Positions 9,818 through 19,819 of a stretch of 53,967 bases of DNA are shown here, piece by piece (positions within the stretch are counted from its first letter, which is position 1; each line of letters begins with the position of its first letter). The position numbers and the translations under genes are program-made. A model generated the notes under the pieces. The model saw only the letters and a program-made list of their open reading frames with translations, did no database searches and was not told the origin of the DNA. Source of the stretch: Bacteroidia bacterium (lineage in GTDB: Bacteria; Bacteroidota; Bacteroidia; Bacteroidales; Marinilabiliaceae); the NCBI GenBank assembly GCA_030526155.1, contig JAUNDI010000012.1:1-53967 (forward strand). The letters are read 5' to 3'.

Positions 9818-11836
9818 TTATGCCTCCTCAGAAGCAGATTCTGCAGGCTCCTCTGTAGTGTTTGGAGCTATCTCTTCAGCTTTTGCCTCTGATGCCTCGG
9901 CGGCAAGGATATCGCCACGGTTATCCCATGGACGCTTGCCATATATAGCCTCGAGATCATCAGCGAAGATTACTTCGCGCTCGAGGAGAAGTTCTGCTAG
10001 CTTCTTATGCTCCTCTGCGTGTTCGATAAGGATTTGTTTAGCCCTTGCGTATTGCTCCTCTATCATAGCAGATACCTCGGAGTCGATAACCTGAGCGCGA
10101 GACTCAGAGTAAGGACGGCTGAATGACATATCGCTATGACCGGTAGAGTCGTAATAGCTTACATTAGGCAATTTATTACTCATACCATAGTATACAACCA
10201 TAGCTTGAGCCTGACGGGTAACCTTCTCGAGGTCGTTAAGAGCGCCAGTACTTATTTTACCAAATACTACCTCCTCGGCAGCGCGACCGCCTAGTGTAGA
10301 GCACATCTCATCGAGGAGTTGTTCGCGTGTTGTTATCTGACGCTCCTCTGGAAGATACCAAGCAGCGCCAAGAGCTCGACCGCGAGGTACGATAGTTACC
10401 TTAACCAAAGGGTGAGCATAACGAAGGAGCCATGATATAGAAGCGTGGCCAGCCTCGTGGAAAGCTATTGCGCGGCGTTCGTCATTTGTTATTATCTTAT
10501 TCTTCTTCTCTAGACCACCTACGATACGATCTATAGCATCGAGGAAATCTTGCTTATCGATAGCCTGTTTGTTCTTGCGAGCTGCGGTAAGAGCTGCCTC
10601 GTTACATACATTAGCAATATCGGCACCTGAGAAACCAGGAGTCTGCTTAGCTAGGAATGACTTATCGAAGTTAGCTATCAATTTAAGAGGGCGAAGATGT
10701 ACGTCGAATATAGCTTCGCGCTCGTGAAGGTCAGGGAGGTCCACCGATATCTGGCGGTCGAAACGACCTGCGCGAAGGAGAGCGCGGTCGAGGATATCCA
10801 CACGGTTAGTTGCTGCGAGTATTATGACGCCCGAATTAGTACCGAAGCCATCCATCTCTGTTAGGAGCTGGTTGAGAGTATTCTCGCGCTCCTCATTAGA
10901 AGAGAAACCGCCATTTTTACCGCGAGCGCGACCGATGGCGTCAATTTCGTCTATGAATATGATACAAGGAGACTTCTCCTTAGCCTTTTTGAAGAGGTCG
11001 CGAACGCGGCTAGCACCCACGCCGACGAACATCTCTACGAAGTCGGAGCCCGACATAGAGAAGAAAGGCACATCAGCCTCACCCGCTACAGCCTTAGCGA
11101 GAAGAGTCTTACCTGTACCAGGAGGGCCTACGAGGAGGGCACCCTTAGGAATCTTACCACCGAGATCGGTATACTTCTTAGGGTTACGAAGGAATTCGAC
11201 GATTTCTACTAATTCCTCCTTTGCGCCGTCTAGGCCAGCGACATCCTTGAAAGATACATTAACTGAATTATTTTTGTCGACCACCTGAGCTCGTGACTTA
11301 CCAACGGAGAATATACCTCCACCTCCGCCTGAGCTGCCGCCCGACATTTTACGGAATAGGAAATAGTACAAACCGAACATTAGGAGTAGAGGCCAGAGAG
11401 GCCAGATAAACTCGCTTAAGCCACTACGTTGCTCGTAGAAGACGAGTATTTGCTTGCCGGTCTTCTCCTCCACCGACTTACGGCTTGTCTCGAAGCTATC
11501 GATAGATGGGATATTTACGGAGAAGTGAGGACCTACGGTTGATGGGGTACGATCTAGGACGAAGAGCGACTTATGCTTATCCACAGTACCCTCTTTGAGA
11601 GTAATTTCGGCCTTTAGTTCGTTACGGATAACTACTATCTTCTCAATATCGTCACTAGCTAGGAGCTCCTTTTCGAAGTCGCCATATGAGATATCTTGAG
11701 GGCCATTGCCGATATTCATAGTACTTATGAATATTATGGCCATTGCGATGAGGCCGTATATCCAATAAGGGTTGAATTTAGGTACCTTATTGTTATTAGG
11801 CATTATAGGCTTTCGGCCATTATTGTTTTGTTCCAT
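9818..11836 (-). CDS. ftsH: ATP-dependent zinc metalloprotease FtsH
   Basis: FtsH is the membrane-anchored AAA+ protease that degrades misassembled membrane proteins and short-lived regulators. Visible in the 672 residues: a first membrane segment (about 24-40), a periplasmic stretch, a second membrane segment (about 144-161), a glycine-rich linker, Walker A GPPGTGKT (237-244), Walker B with DE at 296-297, the second region of homology, and the zinc site HEAGH (460-464). The C-terminal tail is rich in Glu and Ala. It lies 20 bp after rsfS, an order common in Bacteroidota. Confidence 0.97.
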   Translation of the reverse strand: MEQNNNGRKPIMPNNNKVPKFNPYWIYGLIAMAIIFISTMNIGNGPQDISYGDFEKELLASDDIEKIVVIRNELKAEITLKEGTVDKHKSLFVLDRTPSTVGPHFSVNIPSIDSFETSRKSVEEKTGKQILVFYEQRSGLSEFIWPLWPLLLMFGLYYFLFRKMSGGSSGGGGGIFSVGKSRAQVVDKNNSVNVSFKDVAGLDGAKEELVEIVEFLRNPKKYTDLGGKIPKGALLVGPPGTGKTLLAKAVAGEADVPFFSMSGSDFVEMFVGVGASRVRDLFKKAKEKSPCIIFIDEIDAIGRARGKNGGFSSNEERENTLNQLLTEMDGFGTNSGVIILAATNRVDILDRALLRAGRFDRQISVDLPDLHEREAIFDVHLRPLKLIANFDKSFLAKQTPGFSGADIANVCNEAALTAARKNKQAIDKQDFLDAIDRIVGGLEKKNKIITNDERRAIAFHEAGHASISWLLRYAHPLVKVTIVPRGRALGAAWYLPEERQITTREQLLDEMCSTLGGRAAEEVVFGKISTGALNDLEKVTRQAQAMVVYYGMSNKLPNVSYYDSTGHSDMSFSRPYSESRAQVIDSEVSAMIEEQYARAKQILIEHAEEHKKLAELLLEREVIFADDLEAIYGKRPWDNRGDILAAEASEAKAEEIAPNTTEEPAESASEEA

Positions 11837-11856
11837 GTAGGTGTGTTGTTATGTGG

Positions 11857-12213
11857 TTAATCCTCGTTAGGGATATCTGTGCGTTCTGCGTCGTTCCAGA
11901 GAGTCTCTAGGCTATAGAACTGACGAGATGGGCGGTGGAATATGTGGAGGATAACCTCGTGATAGTCCATAAGAATCCATGTAGCGTTTTGGCGACCCTC
12001 ATCGTGAAGAGGCTTTTCGTTTAGGTCCTTGTGTACACGATCCCATACTGAGTCGGCAATAGCATCAGTCTGAGTGGTACTATTAGCGTCGCAAATGATA
12101 TAATAATCGCATATAGAACCGTCGATACCTCGAAGGTCAAGGATGGTAATGTTTTCGCCCTTCTTGTCTTTGATACCCTCAACTATTGAGTTTACAAGCT
12201 TGTTGTCTGTCAT
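11857..12213 (-). CDS. rsfS: Ribosomal silencing factor RsfS
   Basis: RsfS (YbeB/Iojap family) binds ribosomal protein uL14 and blocks joining of the 30S and 50S subunits under nutrient limitation. The 118-residue protein has the family pattern: CDYYIICDANSTTQTDAIAD in the middle and a WILMDYHEVILHIFH-type strand near the end, and the length is typical. It sits between lon (30 bp upstream) and ftsH (20 bp downstream) on the same strand, so it is probably cotranscribed with them. Confidence 0.95.
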   Translation of the reverse strand: MTDNKLVNSIVEGIKDKKGENITILDLRGIDGSICDYYIICDANSTTQTDAIADSVWDRVHKDLNEKPLHDEGRQNATWILMDYHEVILHIFHRPSRQFYSLETLWNDAERTDIPNED

Positions 12214-12243
12214 ATTTATAAGTATATATTTCTAGTTAATGGT

Positions 12244-14664
12244 TTAGATATTGTCTATTGCTACAGCTATTACCTCCTCTATTGTATTTACGTAGTGGAA
12301 GTTTAGTCCGCGAATATAATCAACTTTTATTTCATCTATATCACGTTTATTCTCTGAGCATAATATTATATCAGTAATTCCTGCGCGTTTAGCTGCGAGA
12401 ATCTTCTCTTTTATACCGCCAACTGGAAGAACCTTACCTCGAAGGGTTATCTCGCCAGTCATCGCTAAGCGCTTACGTACAGGCTTTTTAGATAGTGCAG
12501 ATACTATTGATGTGACCATGGTAATACCAGCTGATGGTCCATCCTTAGGTATTGCACCCTCGGGTACGTGGATATGGAGGTTGAGGTTGTCGAAATCACA
12601 CGATTCGATATTCCATTTATTGGCATTAGCGTGCACGTATTCGAGAGCTATTACGGCAGACTCCTTCATGACGTCGCCCAATTGACCTGTGAGGGTGAGT
12701 TTACTACCCTTACCGATTGTAGCGCTAGCCTCTACGAAGAGTATTTGACCACCTACGGCGGTCCATGCGAGACCAGTAACCACGCCAGGCATCATATCAT
12801 CTTGCCATATGCTATCATTATATCGCTCAGTACCCAGCATATCCTTTAGCTCCTCGAGAGATATAGGGTAGTTGGCGGTGTCGGCACCCTTAGCCCTTTG
12901 GAGAGCCCTTTTACGGCATACTGTAGCTAGAACCTTGCTAAGTTGGCGTACGCCGCTCTCCTTTGTATAGTGAGCTACGATGTGAGCCAATACATCATCA
13001 GATATTGTAACATCCTCTACGGTTATACCATGTTCGGTAGCCAAGCGAGGAATGAGGTGGTGGCGTGCGATTTGGCATTTTTCCTCCTGTACATAACCGG
13101 TCACCTCTATAAGCTCCATACGATCTAGAAGAGGAGCAGATATCTGGTTGATATTATTAGCCGTTGCTATGAACATGACCTTTGAGAGGTCGTAGTCGAT
13201 ATCGAGGTAATTATCGTGGAACGTATTATTCTGTTCAGGGTCGAGCACCTCGAGGAGAGCCGAAGCAGGGTCGCCACGGAAATCGCTAGATACCTTATCT
13301 ATCTCGTCGAGCATAAAGACAGGATTAGATGTGCCGGCCTTCTTTATACCTTGGAGGATACGACCCATCATAGCACCTATATATGTCTTACGGTGACCAC
13401 GAATCTCCGCCTCATCGTGTAGACCACCTAGAGAGATACGGATATACTTACGACCGAGCGCCTCGGCTATACTTTTGCCAAGAGATGTTTTACCCACGCC
13501 AGGAGGGCCGTATAGACAGAGGATAGGAGACTTCATGTCGCCCTTCTGCTTAAGAACTGCTAAGTGTTCTAGTATTCGCTCCTTTACCTTGTCGAGACCA
13601 TAGTGGTCGGCATTGAGACGCTCCTCGGCAGCATTTATATCGAATATATCCTCGGTATATTCATTCCAAGGGAGGTCGAGTATTGTCTCTATATAGTTTA
13701 CTTGGAGAGAGTAGTCTGGGCTATTGACATTGATACGCTGCAGAGTGTCTATCTCCTTGTTGAACGCAGTTTTTACATAATCGGGCCATTTTTTCTTCTC
13801 GGCGCGAGCCTTGAAATCTGCCAATCGTTTATCGTTAGGGTTTCCTCCCAACTCGTCCTGAATGGCGCGCATCTCTTGGTGGAGGAAGTACTCCTTTTGC
13901 TGTTGGTCGAGGTCGCCCTTAACCTTAGATTGGATACGCATCTTTAGCTCTATGAGCTGTAGTTGCTGATTTAGTGACCCAAGGAGAAGCATGCCACGGT
14001 CTAAGAGTGAGCTAGCCTCTAGTATGCTTTGTTTTTCGGATGCAGGGATATATGTATTCGCTGCAATGAAATTTATTGTAAGCGTTTGGTTTTTGATGTC
14101 GCGTACAGCCTGAGCCAGTTCGATAGGAGCGCCACCATAAGAGCGGATTATTTTATGCGCTGCCTCCTTTATTGTGCTGAGCATAGCTGAGAGCTCCTCT
14201 TGACGATCGGGAGCGACAGGAGCATCTGGTAGCTGGTGAGCGTGGACCTTCATGTAGTGCTCGTTAGAGGCGAGCGAGTCTATTTGGAATCTAGCGCGAC
14301 CCTGTAGTATGACAGAAGAGGAGCCATCAGGTAGTTCGATGATACGAACGATACGAGCTAGGGTACCCACCTTGTATACGTCATCGAAAGATGGGAATTC
14401 GGCGTTATCCTCTTTTTGGGTTGATACAATAAAGTTGCCCTTAGATTGGTCCATGTCGTGTATTAGGCGTACGGAAGCCTCTCTACGTACAGAGATAGGC
14501 ATCATGCAGCCTGGGAAGAGGACATTACCGCGGATAGGGAGGAGAGCAAACGTAGAATCTTCTGGGATCTCTACGATACCGTCATCATCCATCGCTGCGA
14601 ATAGCGGGATGATAGGTTGTGGGGCGTTTGCTTCTAAGTTGTACTTTTCAAATATATCGTTCAA
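12244..14664 (-). CDS. lon: ATP-dependent Lon protease
   Basis: Lon is the cytoplasmic AAA+ serine protease that removes damaged and regulatory proteins. The 806-residue protein has the N-terminal substrate-binding (LON) domain starting near residue 40 ([17 protein letters not shown]), Walker A GPPGVGKT (386-393), Walker B (FMLDEIDK), and the C-terminal protease domain with catalytic Ser711 in DGPSAG and the lysine of the Ser-Lys dyad in GGIKEK. It is the first gene of the lon-rsfS-ftsH-priA cluster and has its own -7 element at 14700-14707. Confidence 0.97.
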   Translation of the reverse strand: MNDIFEKYNLEANAPQPIIPLFAAMDDDGIVEIPEDSTFALLPIRGNVLFPGCMMPISVRREASVRLIHDMDQSKGNFIVSTQKEDNAEFPSFDDVYKVGTLARIVRIIELPDGSSSVILQGRARFQIDSLASNEHYMKVHAHQLPDAPVAPDRQEELSAMLSTIKEAAHKIIRSYGGAPIELAQAVRDIKNQTLTINFIAANTYIPASEKQSILEASSLLDRGMLLLGSLNQQLQLIELKMRIQSKVKGDLDQQQKEYFLHQEMRAIQDELGGNPNDKRLADFKARAEKKKWPDYVKTAFNKEIDTLQRINVNSPDYSLQVNYIETILDLPWNEYTEDIFDINAAEERLNADHYGLDKVKERILEHLAVLKQKGDMKSPILCLYGPPGVGKTSLGKSIAEALGRKYIRISLGGLHDEAEIRGHRKTYIGAMMGRILQGIKKAGTSNPVFMLDEIDKVSSDFRGDPASALLEVLDPEQNNTFHDNYLDIDYDLSKVMFIATANNINQISAPLLDRMELIEVTGYVQEEKCQIARHHLIPRLATEHGITVEDVTISDDVLAHIVAHYTKESGVRQLSKVLATVCRKRALQRAKGADTANYPISLEELKDMLGTERYNDSIWQDDMMPGVVTGLAWTAVGGQILFVEASATIGKGSKLTLTGQLGDVMKESAVIALEYVHANANKWNIESCDFDNLNLHIHVPEGAIPKDGPSAGITMVTSIVSALSKKPVRKRLAMTGEITLRGKVLPVGGIKEKILAAKRAGITDIILCSENKRDIDEIKVDYIRGLNFHYVNTIEEVIAVAIDNI

Positions 14665-14699
14665 TGCTGTAGTACTCTTAATGTTATATATATACGATA

Positions 14700-14707
14700 C
14701 AAAGGTA
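14700..14707 (-). promoter_or_regulatory. -7 promoter element before lon
   Basis: Read on the minus strand this is TACCTTTG, a match to TAnnTTTG, 36 bp upstream of the lon start codon. I see no good -33 TTTG at the usual distance. It would drive the whole lon-rsfS-ftsH-priA cluster. Confidence 0.5.
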
Positions 14708-14773
14708 CAAATTTAATTGGATATTGGTGAAACGCTGATAATGTTGCTTTGAGGGGCAATGTCATATGTGGTA

Positions 14774-15676
14774 CTATATATTATCATCTTGTTCGTAATA
14801 ATATGAGTAATCTATTCCCTTCATGAACATTTCACGACTAGTAATATCGTCGGTAAGAGCGTTATAGATAAGATTTTTTATGGCAGAAGCATTGGCTACG
14901 CTCTGTGTCATGGCGGATAGGTAGTCGTTTTTATTGATTAGGCTCCAATCTACACATTTGTGCAGACGAGCCTTTAGTATAAGGTCTAGCCATATACGGG
15001 TGCTACGACCATTGCCCTCCATAAAAGGGTGTGCCACATTCATCTCAACATACTTATCCATTATCTCCTCGAAGGTATTTTCGGGCATTTGTTCTATTCT
15101 CTGCAGTTGTGATTCCAGATATTGAGCTAGGCAGAAGGTGAACCCACCCTTTGAGATAGTCTTTGTGCGTATCCGGCCTGCGAAGTCGTATAGGCCATCA
15201 AATAGGTAGTTATGAATTTGCTGTAGACCCTTTATTGTGCCAATAGGTATGCTATCGAGTAGATTGCTTTCGAAAAGAGTGTATGCCTTCTTGCGACTCT
15301 GTCCGTCTATGCTATTATCGCTGCTAGTAAGCCAGTCAATGAAAGATATAGAGCGATTATTAGGAAATGCGAGCGCTAGTTTGCGAACGGAATCCATATC
15401 CATTACATCGGTATTATAGAATTTGCCATCTGCTGCTTTTAGCTTCAGTTGGTTAGTGGCACTAACCAACTCGTTTTGTTCCTTTTTGAGTTTGGTCTTT
15501 AGGTATTTCCAGTAGTTACGATTTTTTTCGTATTCGTCTTGTTGATTAAAAGCGCCAATGATGTCTAGTACGGAGTAGTACCATTTTTGCTTTTCTTCGC
15601 TCCATACAGCCCTTACTTCGTGGCCATTGTAGAAACGAATGGAAATCTTTTGAGACTCTTTCATAATGTTGCCCAT
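14774..15676 (-). CDS. Fic family protein with N-terminal BRO-N-like domain
   Basis: The 300-residue protein has two parts. Residues 10-120 resemble the BRO-N/phage-antirepressor type domain ([20 protein letters not shown], then [15 protein letters not shown]). Residues 125-290 are a Fic domain with the intact active-site motif HPFMEGNGR (216-224: His216, Glu220, Arg224). Fic enzymes usually transfer AMP from ATP to a target hydroxyl. I find no [S/T]xxxE[G/N] inhibitory helix and no separate antitoxin gene beside it, so control may come from the N-terminal domain (inference). The target is unknown. A second ATG at 15664 is an equally good start. It lies 109 bp upstream of lon on the same strand, but lon has its own promoter. 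Confidence 0.88.
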   Translation of the reverse strand: MGNIMKESQKISIRFYNGHEVRAVWSEEKQKWYYSVLDIIGAFNQQDEYEKNRNYWKYLKTKLKKEQNELVSATNQLKLKAADGKFYNTDVMDMDSVRKLALAFPNNRSISFIDWLTSSDNSIDGQSRKKAYTLFESNLLDSIPIGTIKGLQQIHNYLFDGLYDFAGRIRTKTISKGGFTFCLAQYLESQLQRIEQMPENTFEEIMDKYVEMNVAHPFMEGNGRSTRIWLDLILKARLHKCVDWSLINKNDYLSAMTQSVANASAIKNLIYNALTDDITSREMFMKGIDYSYYYEQDDNI

Positions 15677-15708
15677 GTATGGTATTTATTCCTTGGCAGG
15701 ATATAATG

Positions 15709-15716
15709 CAAATATA
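15709..15716 (-). promoter_or_regulatory. -7 promoter element before the Fic gene
   Basis: Minus-strand TATATTTG matches TAnnTTTG, 32 bp upstream of the annotated Fic start. A TTTG lies 15 bp further upstream (15732-15735), closer than usual for a -33 element. Confidence 0.4.
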
Positions 15717-15846
15717 AGCAAAAAAGAGTAGCAAATGATATGGTGTATAGTGTATTGAGTTGTTAATGCACGAGTGTGTAGTAGGGGTAGATTGTAGAAT
15801 GTAGTTATATATCCGAGTTGAAATGATAAAAAGTAAGTAAACTACG

Positions 15847-15854
15847 TATGTTTG
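15847..15854 (+). promoter_or_regulatory. -7 promoter element before the 71-residue ORF
   Basis: TATGTTTG matches TAnnTTTG and ends 12 bp before ATG 15867, so the transcript would have a leader of only a few bases. No convincing -33 element is present. Confidence 0.3.
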
Positions 15855-15866
15855 GTAATAGATTAA

Positions 15867-16082
15867 ATGCGAATAATGTATAAATATCTGAAATATGCAT
15901 GGTTTAGAGTTAATATTACAGACGGCAAGATACTTCCAGGTGCTGGTCATCAGAATAACGGTTCGGTAGCCGACTCTATAAGTTTCTATGTAGTGTTTAG
16001 TGATGATGACTATATAGGAAATTTCTATAGCAAGTTGCATGTAGCTGGAGTACGTTATTCCGGTCTTGCGGAGAACGATTAG
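15867..16082 (+). CDS. Small hypothetical protein, 71 residues
   Basis: I do not recognise this protein. It has no signal peptide or membrane segment and starts MRIMYKYLKYAWFRVNITDG. The composition is protein-like (Gly, Asp, Ser and aromatic residues, ending GVRYSGLAEND). Support for a real gene is contextual: a -7 element just upstream and a strong terminator 27 bp downstream on the same strand. It could instead be the remnant 3' end of a larger surface protein. The longer minus-strand frame across the same region has no support. Confidence 0.42.
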   Translation: MRIMYKYLKYAWFRVNITDGKILPGAGHQNNGSVADSISFYVVFSDDDYIGNFYSKLHVAGVRYSGLAEND

Positions 16083-16108
16083 TAATTTTATATATAGTTT
16101 AGGGTTTG

Positions 16109-16142
16109 TCCGCTCCTTCGGTTCGAGGGAGCGGATTTTTTT
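16109..16142 (+). terminator. Rho-independent terminator after the small ORF
   Basis: CCGCTCC (16110-16116) pairs with GGAGCGG (16128-16134), followed by seven T (16136-16142). It isolates the small ORF from SusCD operon 1. Confidence 0.8.
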
Positions 16143-16373
16143 CATCATACGTAATCTACGTATTTTGCATATTTACCTATTTAAAGTAGGTGTGCATAAA
16201 TAGTCGAATGGCGAAGCTCGTGTTGTGATATATATGAAGCGTGGATAATGTTTAAATTACGATTTAACAGTCAAACGTTGCGATAGCCTATGTTTTGTAA
16301 TCACTCAAACTGTTACTAGTGTATAAAAACGACCTGTTAAGGTTAAAAATATGCATGATTGAATATTTTTTGC
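16143..16373 (+). other. Intergenic region upstream of the susC1 promoter
   Basis: No ORF of note is present. It contains a dyad ACCTA(7 bp)TAGGT at 16175-16191 that could be an operator, though it lies about 200 bp upstream of the promoter. Nothing else is recognisable. Confidence 0.3.
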
Positions 16374-16404
16374 TTTGTAATACAATAATTATGAACTAAC
16401 TTTG
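16374..16404 (+). promoter_or_regulatory. Promoter of SusCD operon 1
   Basis: TTTG (16374-16377), a 19-bp spacer and TAACTTTG (16397-16404) match the Bacteroidota consensus fully. The spacer begins TAATACAATA, as in the promoter of operon 2, and the two promoter regions are almost identical. Confidence 0.8.
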
Positions 16405-16639
16405 CGCCAATAACAATTTAACCTCTATTAGAATACTATTTCGGATATTCTGTTAGTGGAAAAGCAGTCTAGTTTATAAAAACAAACACCCCAAATCGCT
16501 TGTCAAGGGTAGCTGAAAGGAGAGAGATTTCCTCGTTGCCATTGGCGTAGTAGAAGAAAAAACGGATTTAGAACAAAAGTAGAAAAATACCTATTGTATT
16601 TAGAATTTGAAACTTAATCAAACAATTAAACCTTTATTT
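16405..16639 (+). promoter_or_regulatory. Long mRNA leader of susC1
   Basis: This leader of about 230 nt is non-coding. Its first half contains a small hairpin (AGAATA / TATTCT, 16430-16451) followed by a TTCTGTTAGTG ... CAGTCTA ... AAACAAAC block that is conserved in the susC2 leader. The second half, about 110 nt (16490-16600), is absent from susC2 and includes the dyad GGAgagagattTCC. It matches no riboswitch that I recognise. ACCTCTATT at 16421-16429 is complementary to AATAGAGGT in the element at 23127-23204 and its copy at 30557-30630. Confidence 0.5.
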
Positions 16640-19600
16640 ATGCGTAAACTTTTACTAATCGTATCTATCTTGATGCTTGCTTGTGGAAGTTTGCTCGCAC
16701 AGAGCAGAACAATCACAGGTACAGTGATCGGAGACGATGGGCTTCCTATTCCGGGAGCATCGGTAGTTGTTAAGGGTACAACTACAGGTACAGTTACCGA
16801 TTTTGATGGTAACTATTCACTTTCAGTTCCTGCAGATGCAAATGTATTGTGTTTCGGTTTTGTAGGAATGCAGAATTTGGAAGTTGATATCAACGGACAG
16901 ACAAAGATTAATGCATCACTTAAGAGTGAGGCACAGGAGGTAGATGAGATTATTGTTGTTGCTTATGGTACAGCTAAGAAATCTGCCTTTACAGGTTCTG
17001 CTGCTCAGGTAAGCTCAGAGAAGCTTGCTGAGCGTTCAGTAGCTAACGTAACCAAGGCTCTTGCAGGTCAGGTTGCTGGTGTGCAGATTACATCAGCTAA
17101 TGGTCAGCCTGGTGCATCTGCTACAATTCGTATCCGTGGTATCGGCTCTATGAACGCTAGCAAGGATCCTCTATATGTGGTAGATGGTGTTCCATATGAT
17201 GGTTCAATTGCATCTATTAACCCAAGTGATATTGAGAGCATGTCGGTACTTAAGGATGCTGCTGCTTCTGCTATCTACGGTGCTCGTGGTGCTAATGGCG
17301 TCATCCTTATTAATACTAAGAAGGGTGCTGCTGGCGAAGGTAAGGTAACATTCGAGGCTAAGTGGGGTAACAACCAACGTGGCGTGCCTAACTATGATGT
17401 AATGACAGATCCTCGTATGTACTACGAGACAATGTATCGTGCTATCTATAACGAACAAGCATGGAATCTAGGTAAGTCTGAGGCTGACGCACATAAATAT
17501 GCAAGTGATAACATCGAGAAGTATCTAGGTTATAAGATATTTACAGTTCCTGAGGGCGAGCGTCTTATTGGTACAAACTTTAAGATGAACCCTAATGCAA
17601 CTCTCGGTTATTACGATAAGGAGGAGGGTCTCTACTATACTCCAGATGATTGGTATGATGAGATGTTCTTGAAGGACAACCTCCGCCAGGAGTATAACCT
17701 CTCTACAAGTGGTAACACGGAGAAGATTAACTATTACCTCTCTCTTGGTTATTTGGATGATACAGGTATTATCAATCGAACAGGCTATACTCGTTATACT
17801 GCGCTTGTTCATGCTGATTATCAAGCTAAATCATTCCTCAAGTTAGGTACAAATATGTCGTTCTCAAACTCAAATATGAAGTCTAGTTCGACATTGGAAG
17901 ATTGGGGTTCATCTGGTAATGCGTTCTATGTAGCAAACATGATTGCTCCTATATATCCTATGTACTTCCGTGATGAGTTAGGAATTCTTAAGGATGATGC
18001 AGGTCGTAATCGTTACGATTTTGGTAATAACGCTAAATACAAGCGTCCAAACTTTAGTAACTCTAACCCTAAGTCGGATTATGAGTTGAATGACCGAGAT
18101 AACGAGAATGATACATTCAACGGAAAGTGGTTTATCAATGTTAATCCTATCGAGGGTCTTGATTTTACAGCTACATTAGGTGCTACATCTACTAATACAC
18201 GTTATAGAGGATATTGGACTCCACTTTATGGTAGCGCAGTTTCTGCAGGTGGAGCTGTGCAGGTTAGTCATTCAAGATTGTTATCTGTTAACCAGCAGTA
18301 TATTCTTCAATATCGTAAGACATTGGCAGATATACATAATGTCGATGTAATGGTTGGTTATGAGTCTTATCAAAAAAAGACTCAATCGATGGTGATTTAT
18401 CGAGAGAAGATGTATAGCCCAACAATTCCTGAAATTGACAATGCTGTAGACGATCAGCCATCAGTATCATCGAGTACAGTGTATTATGCTACAGAGGGTA
18501 TTCTCGGTCGCGTACAATATGACTATGATGGTAAATACTTCCTCTCTGGTTCATTCCGTCGTGATGCATCTAGTCGCTTCCATCCAGATCATCGTTGGGG
18601 TACTTTTGGCTCGATCGGTGGTGCATGGCTGATGAGCAAAGAGAACTTCATTAAGGATATCGATTGGATTAGCATGTTGAAGGTCAAGGCAAGTTATGGT
18701 GTTCAGGGTAATGATGCACTAGGATCGTCTAAGCCATATCAAGATAACTTTGCGGTATCGTACTCTGGCGATCCTAACGATCCGTTCTCACTTTCATTCA
18801 ACTACAAGGGTAATCCAAATATTACATGGGAGTCTAGCCACGCTTTCAATGCTGGTATCGAGTTTGAGTTTTTCAAGGGAATCTTAGTAGGTTCTGCTGA
18901 GTACTTCTATCGTAAGACATCTGATATGCTTTACAATCAGCCTGTTCCTAAGGTGCTTGGTTACTCATCATTCCCTACAAATGTTGGTACTATGGATAAT
19001 AAGGGCTTCGAGGTTGATTTGACAGCAAATATTATTCGTACTCCTGATATCCAGTGGTCTATCAATTTTAATGGTACTCACTATGTAAATGAGATTACTG
19101 ATTTGGCTGAGAATGTTAAGAAGGATGGTATCAAGGGTTCTTACTTTATATACAAGATAGGTGGTTCAATCTATCAGTCGTACATGAAGAAATCTGCTGG
19201 TGTTAATTTGGAGAATGGTAAGGAGCAATACTATGTTGACCCAGATAATGGCGACTACTCTATTACTGAGGACTATAACGCAGCTAAACTTGCAGACTGC
19301 GGTACCACATTGCCAAAGTTTTATGGAGGTTTTGGTACACAATTCCATGCTTATGGTGTTGACCTTTCTCTCCAATTCTCATATCAGTTGGGCGGTAAGA
19401 TTTATGATGGTACTTACGAGGACCTCATGCATACAGGTCAAACATCTGCTGCTGGTAAGAACTGGCACAAGGATATCTTGAAGGCTTGGACTCCAGAGAA
19501 TCCTACAAATACTCCTCGTATTGCAATTGGCGATAACCGTAACCAATGTAGCAGCGATAGATATTTAGTTAAGTCTGACTACTTGAGTCTCAATAGTGTA

Positions 19601-19813
19601 GTTCTTGGTTATACATTGCCAAAGACATTATCTAAGAAATTCTATGTAGAGAAACTTCGTGTATATGGAGCGTGTGATAATGTTGCATTGTTTGCTTATC
19701 GTAAGGGCCTTGATCCTCGTCAGACAATCACACCAGGTTCTACAACAAACTCTGGTAACTATACATACTCAGCATTGCGTACTATCTCAGGCGGTATCCA
19801 GATTGAGTTCTAA
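16640..19813 (+). CDS. SusC/RagA family TonB-dependent outer-membrane transporter (operon 1)
   Basis: This 1057-residue outer-membrane beta-barrel imports a ligand captured by its SusD partner, using TonB energy. Order: signal peptide 1-20 (LACGSLLA), carboxypeptidase-regulatory-like domain about 23-100 (GTVIGDDGLPIPGASVVVKG), TonB-box region (VDEIIVVAYG), plug domain about 110-220 with the usual LKDAAASAIYGARGANGVI block, then the barrel ending in an aromatic-rich last strand with C-terminal Phe. There is no STN domain, so direct ECF-sigma signalling is unlikely. ATG 16640 is preferred because the upstream in-frame codon (16607) is TTG and lies before the signal peptide. susD follows after 6 bp. 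The ligand is unknown; no glycosidase gene is in the operon. Confidence 0.95.
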   Translation: MRKLLLIVSILMLACGSLLAQSRTITGTVIGDDGLPIPGASVVVKGTTTGTVTDFDGNYSLSVPADANVLCFGFVGMQNLEVDINGQTKINASLKSEAQEVDEIIVVAYGTAKKSAFTGSAAQVSSEKLAERSVANVTKALAGQVAGVQITSANGQPGASATIRIRGIGSMNASKDPLYVVDGVPYDGSIASINPSDIESMSVLKDAAASAIYGARGANGVILINTKKGAAGEGKVTFEAKWGNNQRGVPNYDVMTDPRMYYETMYRAIYNEQAWNLGKSEADAHKYASDNIEKYLGYKIFTVPEGERLIGTNFKMNPNATLGYYDKEEGLYYTPDDWYDEMFLKDNLRQEYNLSTSGNTEKINYYLSLGYLDDTGIINRTGYTRYTALVHADYQAKSFLKLGTNMSFSNSNMKSSSTLEDWGSSGNAFYVANMIAPIYPMYFRDELGILKDDAGRNRYDFGNNAKYKRPNFSNSNPKSDYELNDRDNENDTFNGKWFINVNPIEGLDFTATLGATSTNTRYRGYWTPLYGSAVSAGGAVQVSHSRLLSVNQQYILQYRKTLADIHNVDVMVGYESYQKKTQSMVIYREKMYSPTIPEIDNAVDDQPSVSSSTVYYATEGILGRVQYDYDGKYFLSGSFRRDASSRFHPDHRWGTFGSIGGAWLMSKENFIKDIDWISMLKVKASYGVQGNDALGSSKPYQDNFAVSYSGDPNDPFSLSFNYKGNPNITWESSHAFNAGIEFEFFKGILVGSAEYFYRKTSDMLYNQPVPKVLGYSSFPTNVGTMDNKGFEVDLTANIIRTPDIQWSINFNGTHYVNEITDLAENVKKDGIKGSYFIYKIGGSIYQSYMKKSAGVNLENGKEQYYVDPDNGDYSITEDYNAAKLADCGTTLPKFYGGFGTQFHAYGVDLSLQFSYQLGGKIYDGTYEDLMHTGQTSAAGKNWHKDILKAWTPENPTNTPRIAIGDNRNQCSSDRYLVKSDYLSLNSVVLGYTLPKTLSKKFYVEKLRVYGACDNVALFAYRKGLDPRQTITPGSTTNSGNYTYSALRTISGGIQIEF

Positions 19814-19819
19814 TTCTTA

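Noticed and set aside
10824..11288. 154-codon plus-strand frame opposite ftsH
   Set aside because: It is antisense to the conserved AAA domain of ftsH, with low-complexity Ser/Arg/Pro content.
15546..16148. Minus-strand frame of 200 codons across the Fic upstream region
   Set aside because: It overlaps the start of the Fic gene in another frame, spans the Fic promoter and a terminator, and its residues are not protein-like.
16405..16639. Known riboswitch in the susC1 leader
   Set aside because: I find no cobalamin, TPP, SAM or other consensus core that I can identify; only a small hairpin and conserved blocks are visible.
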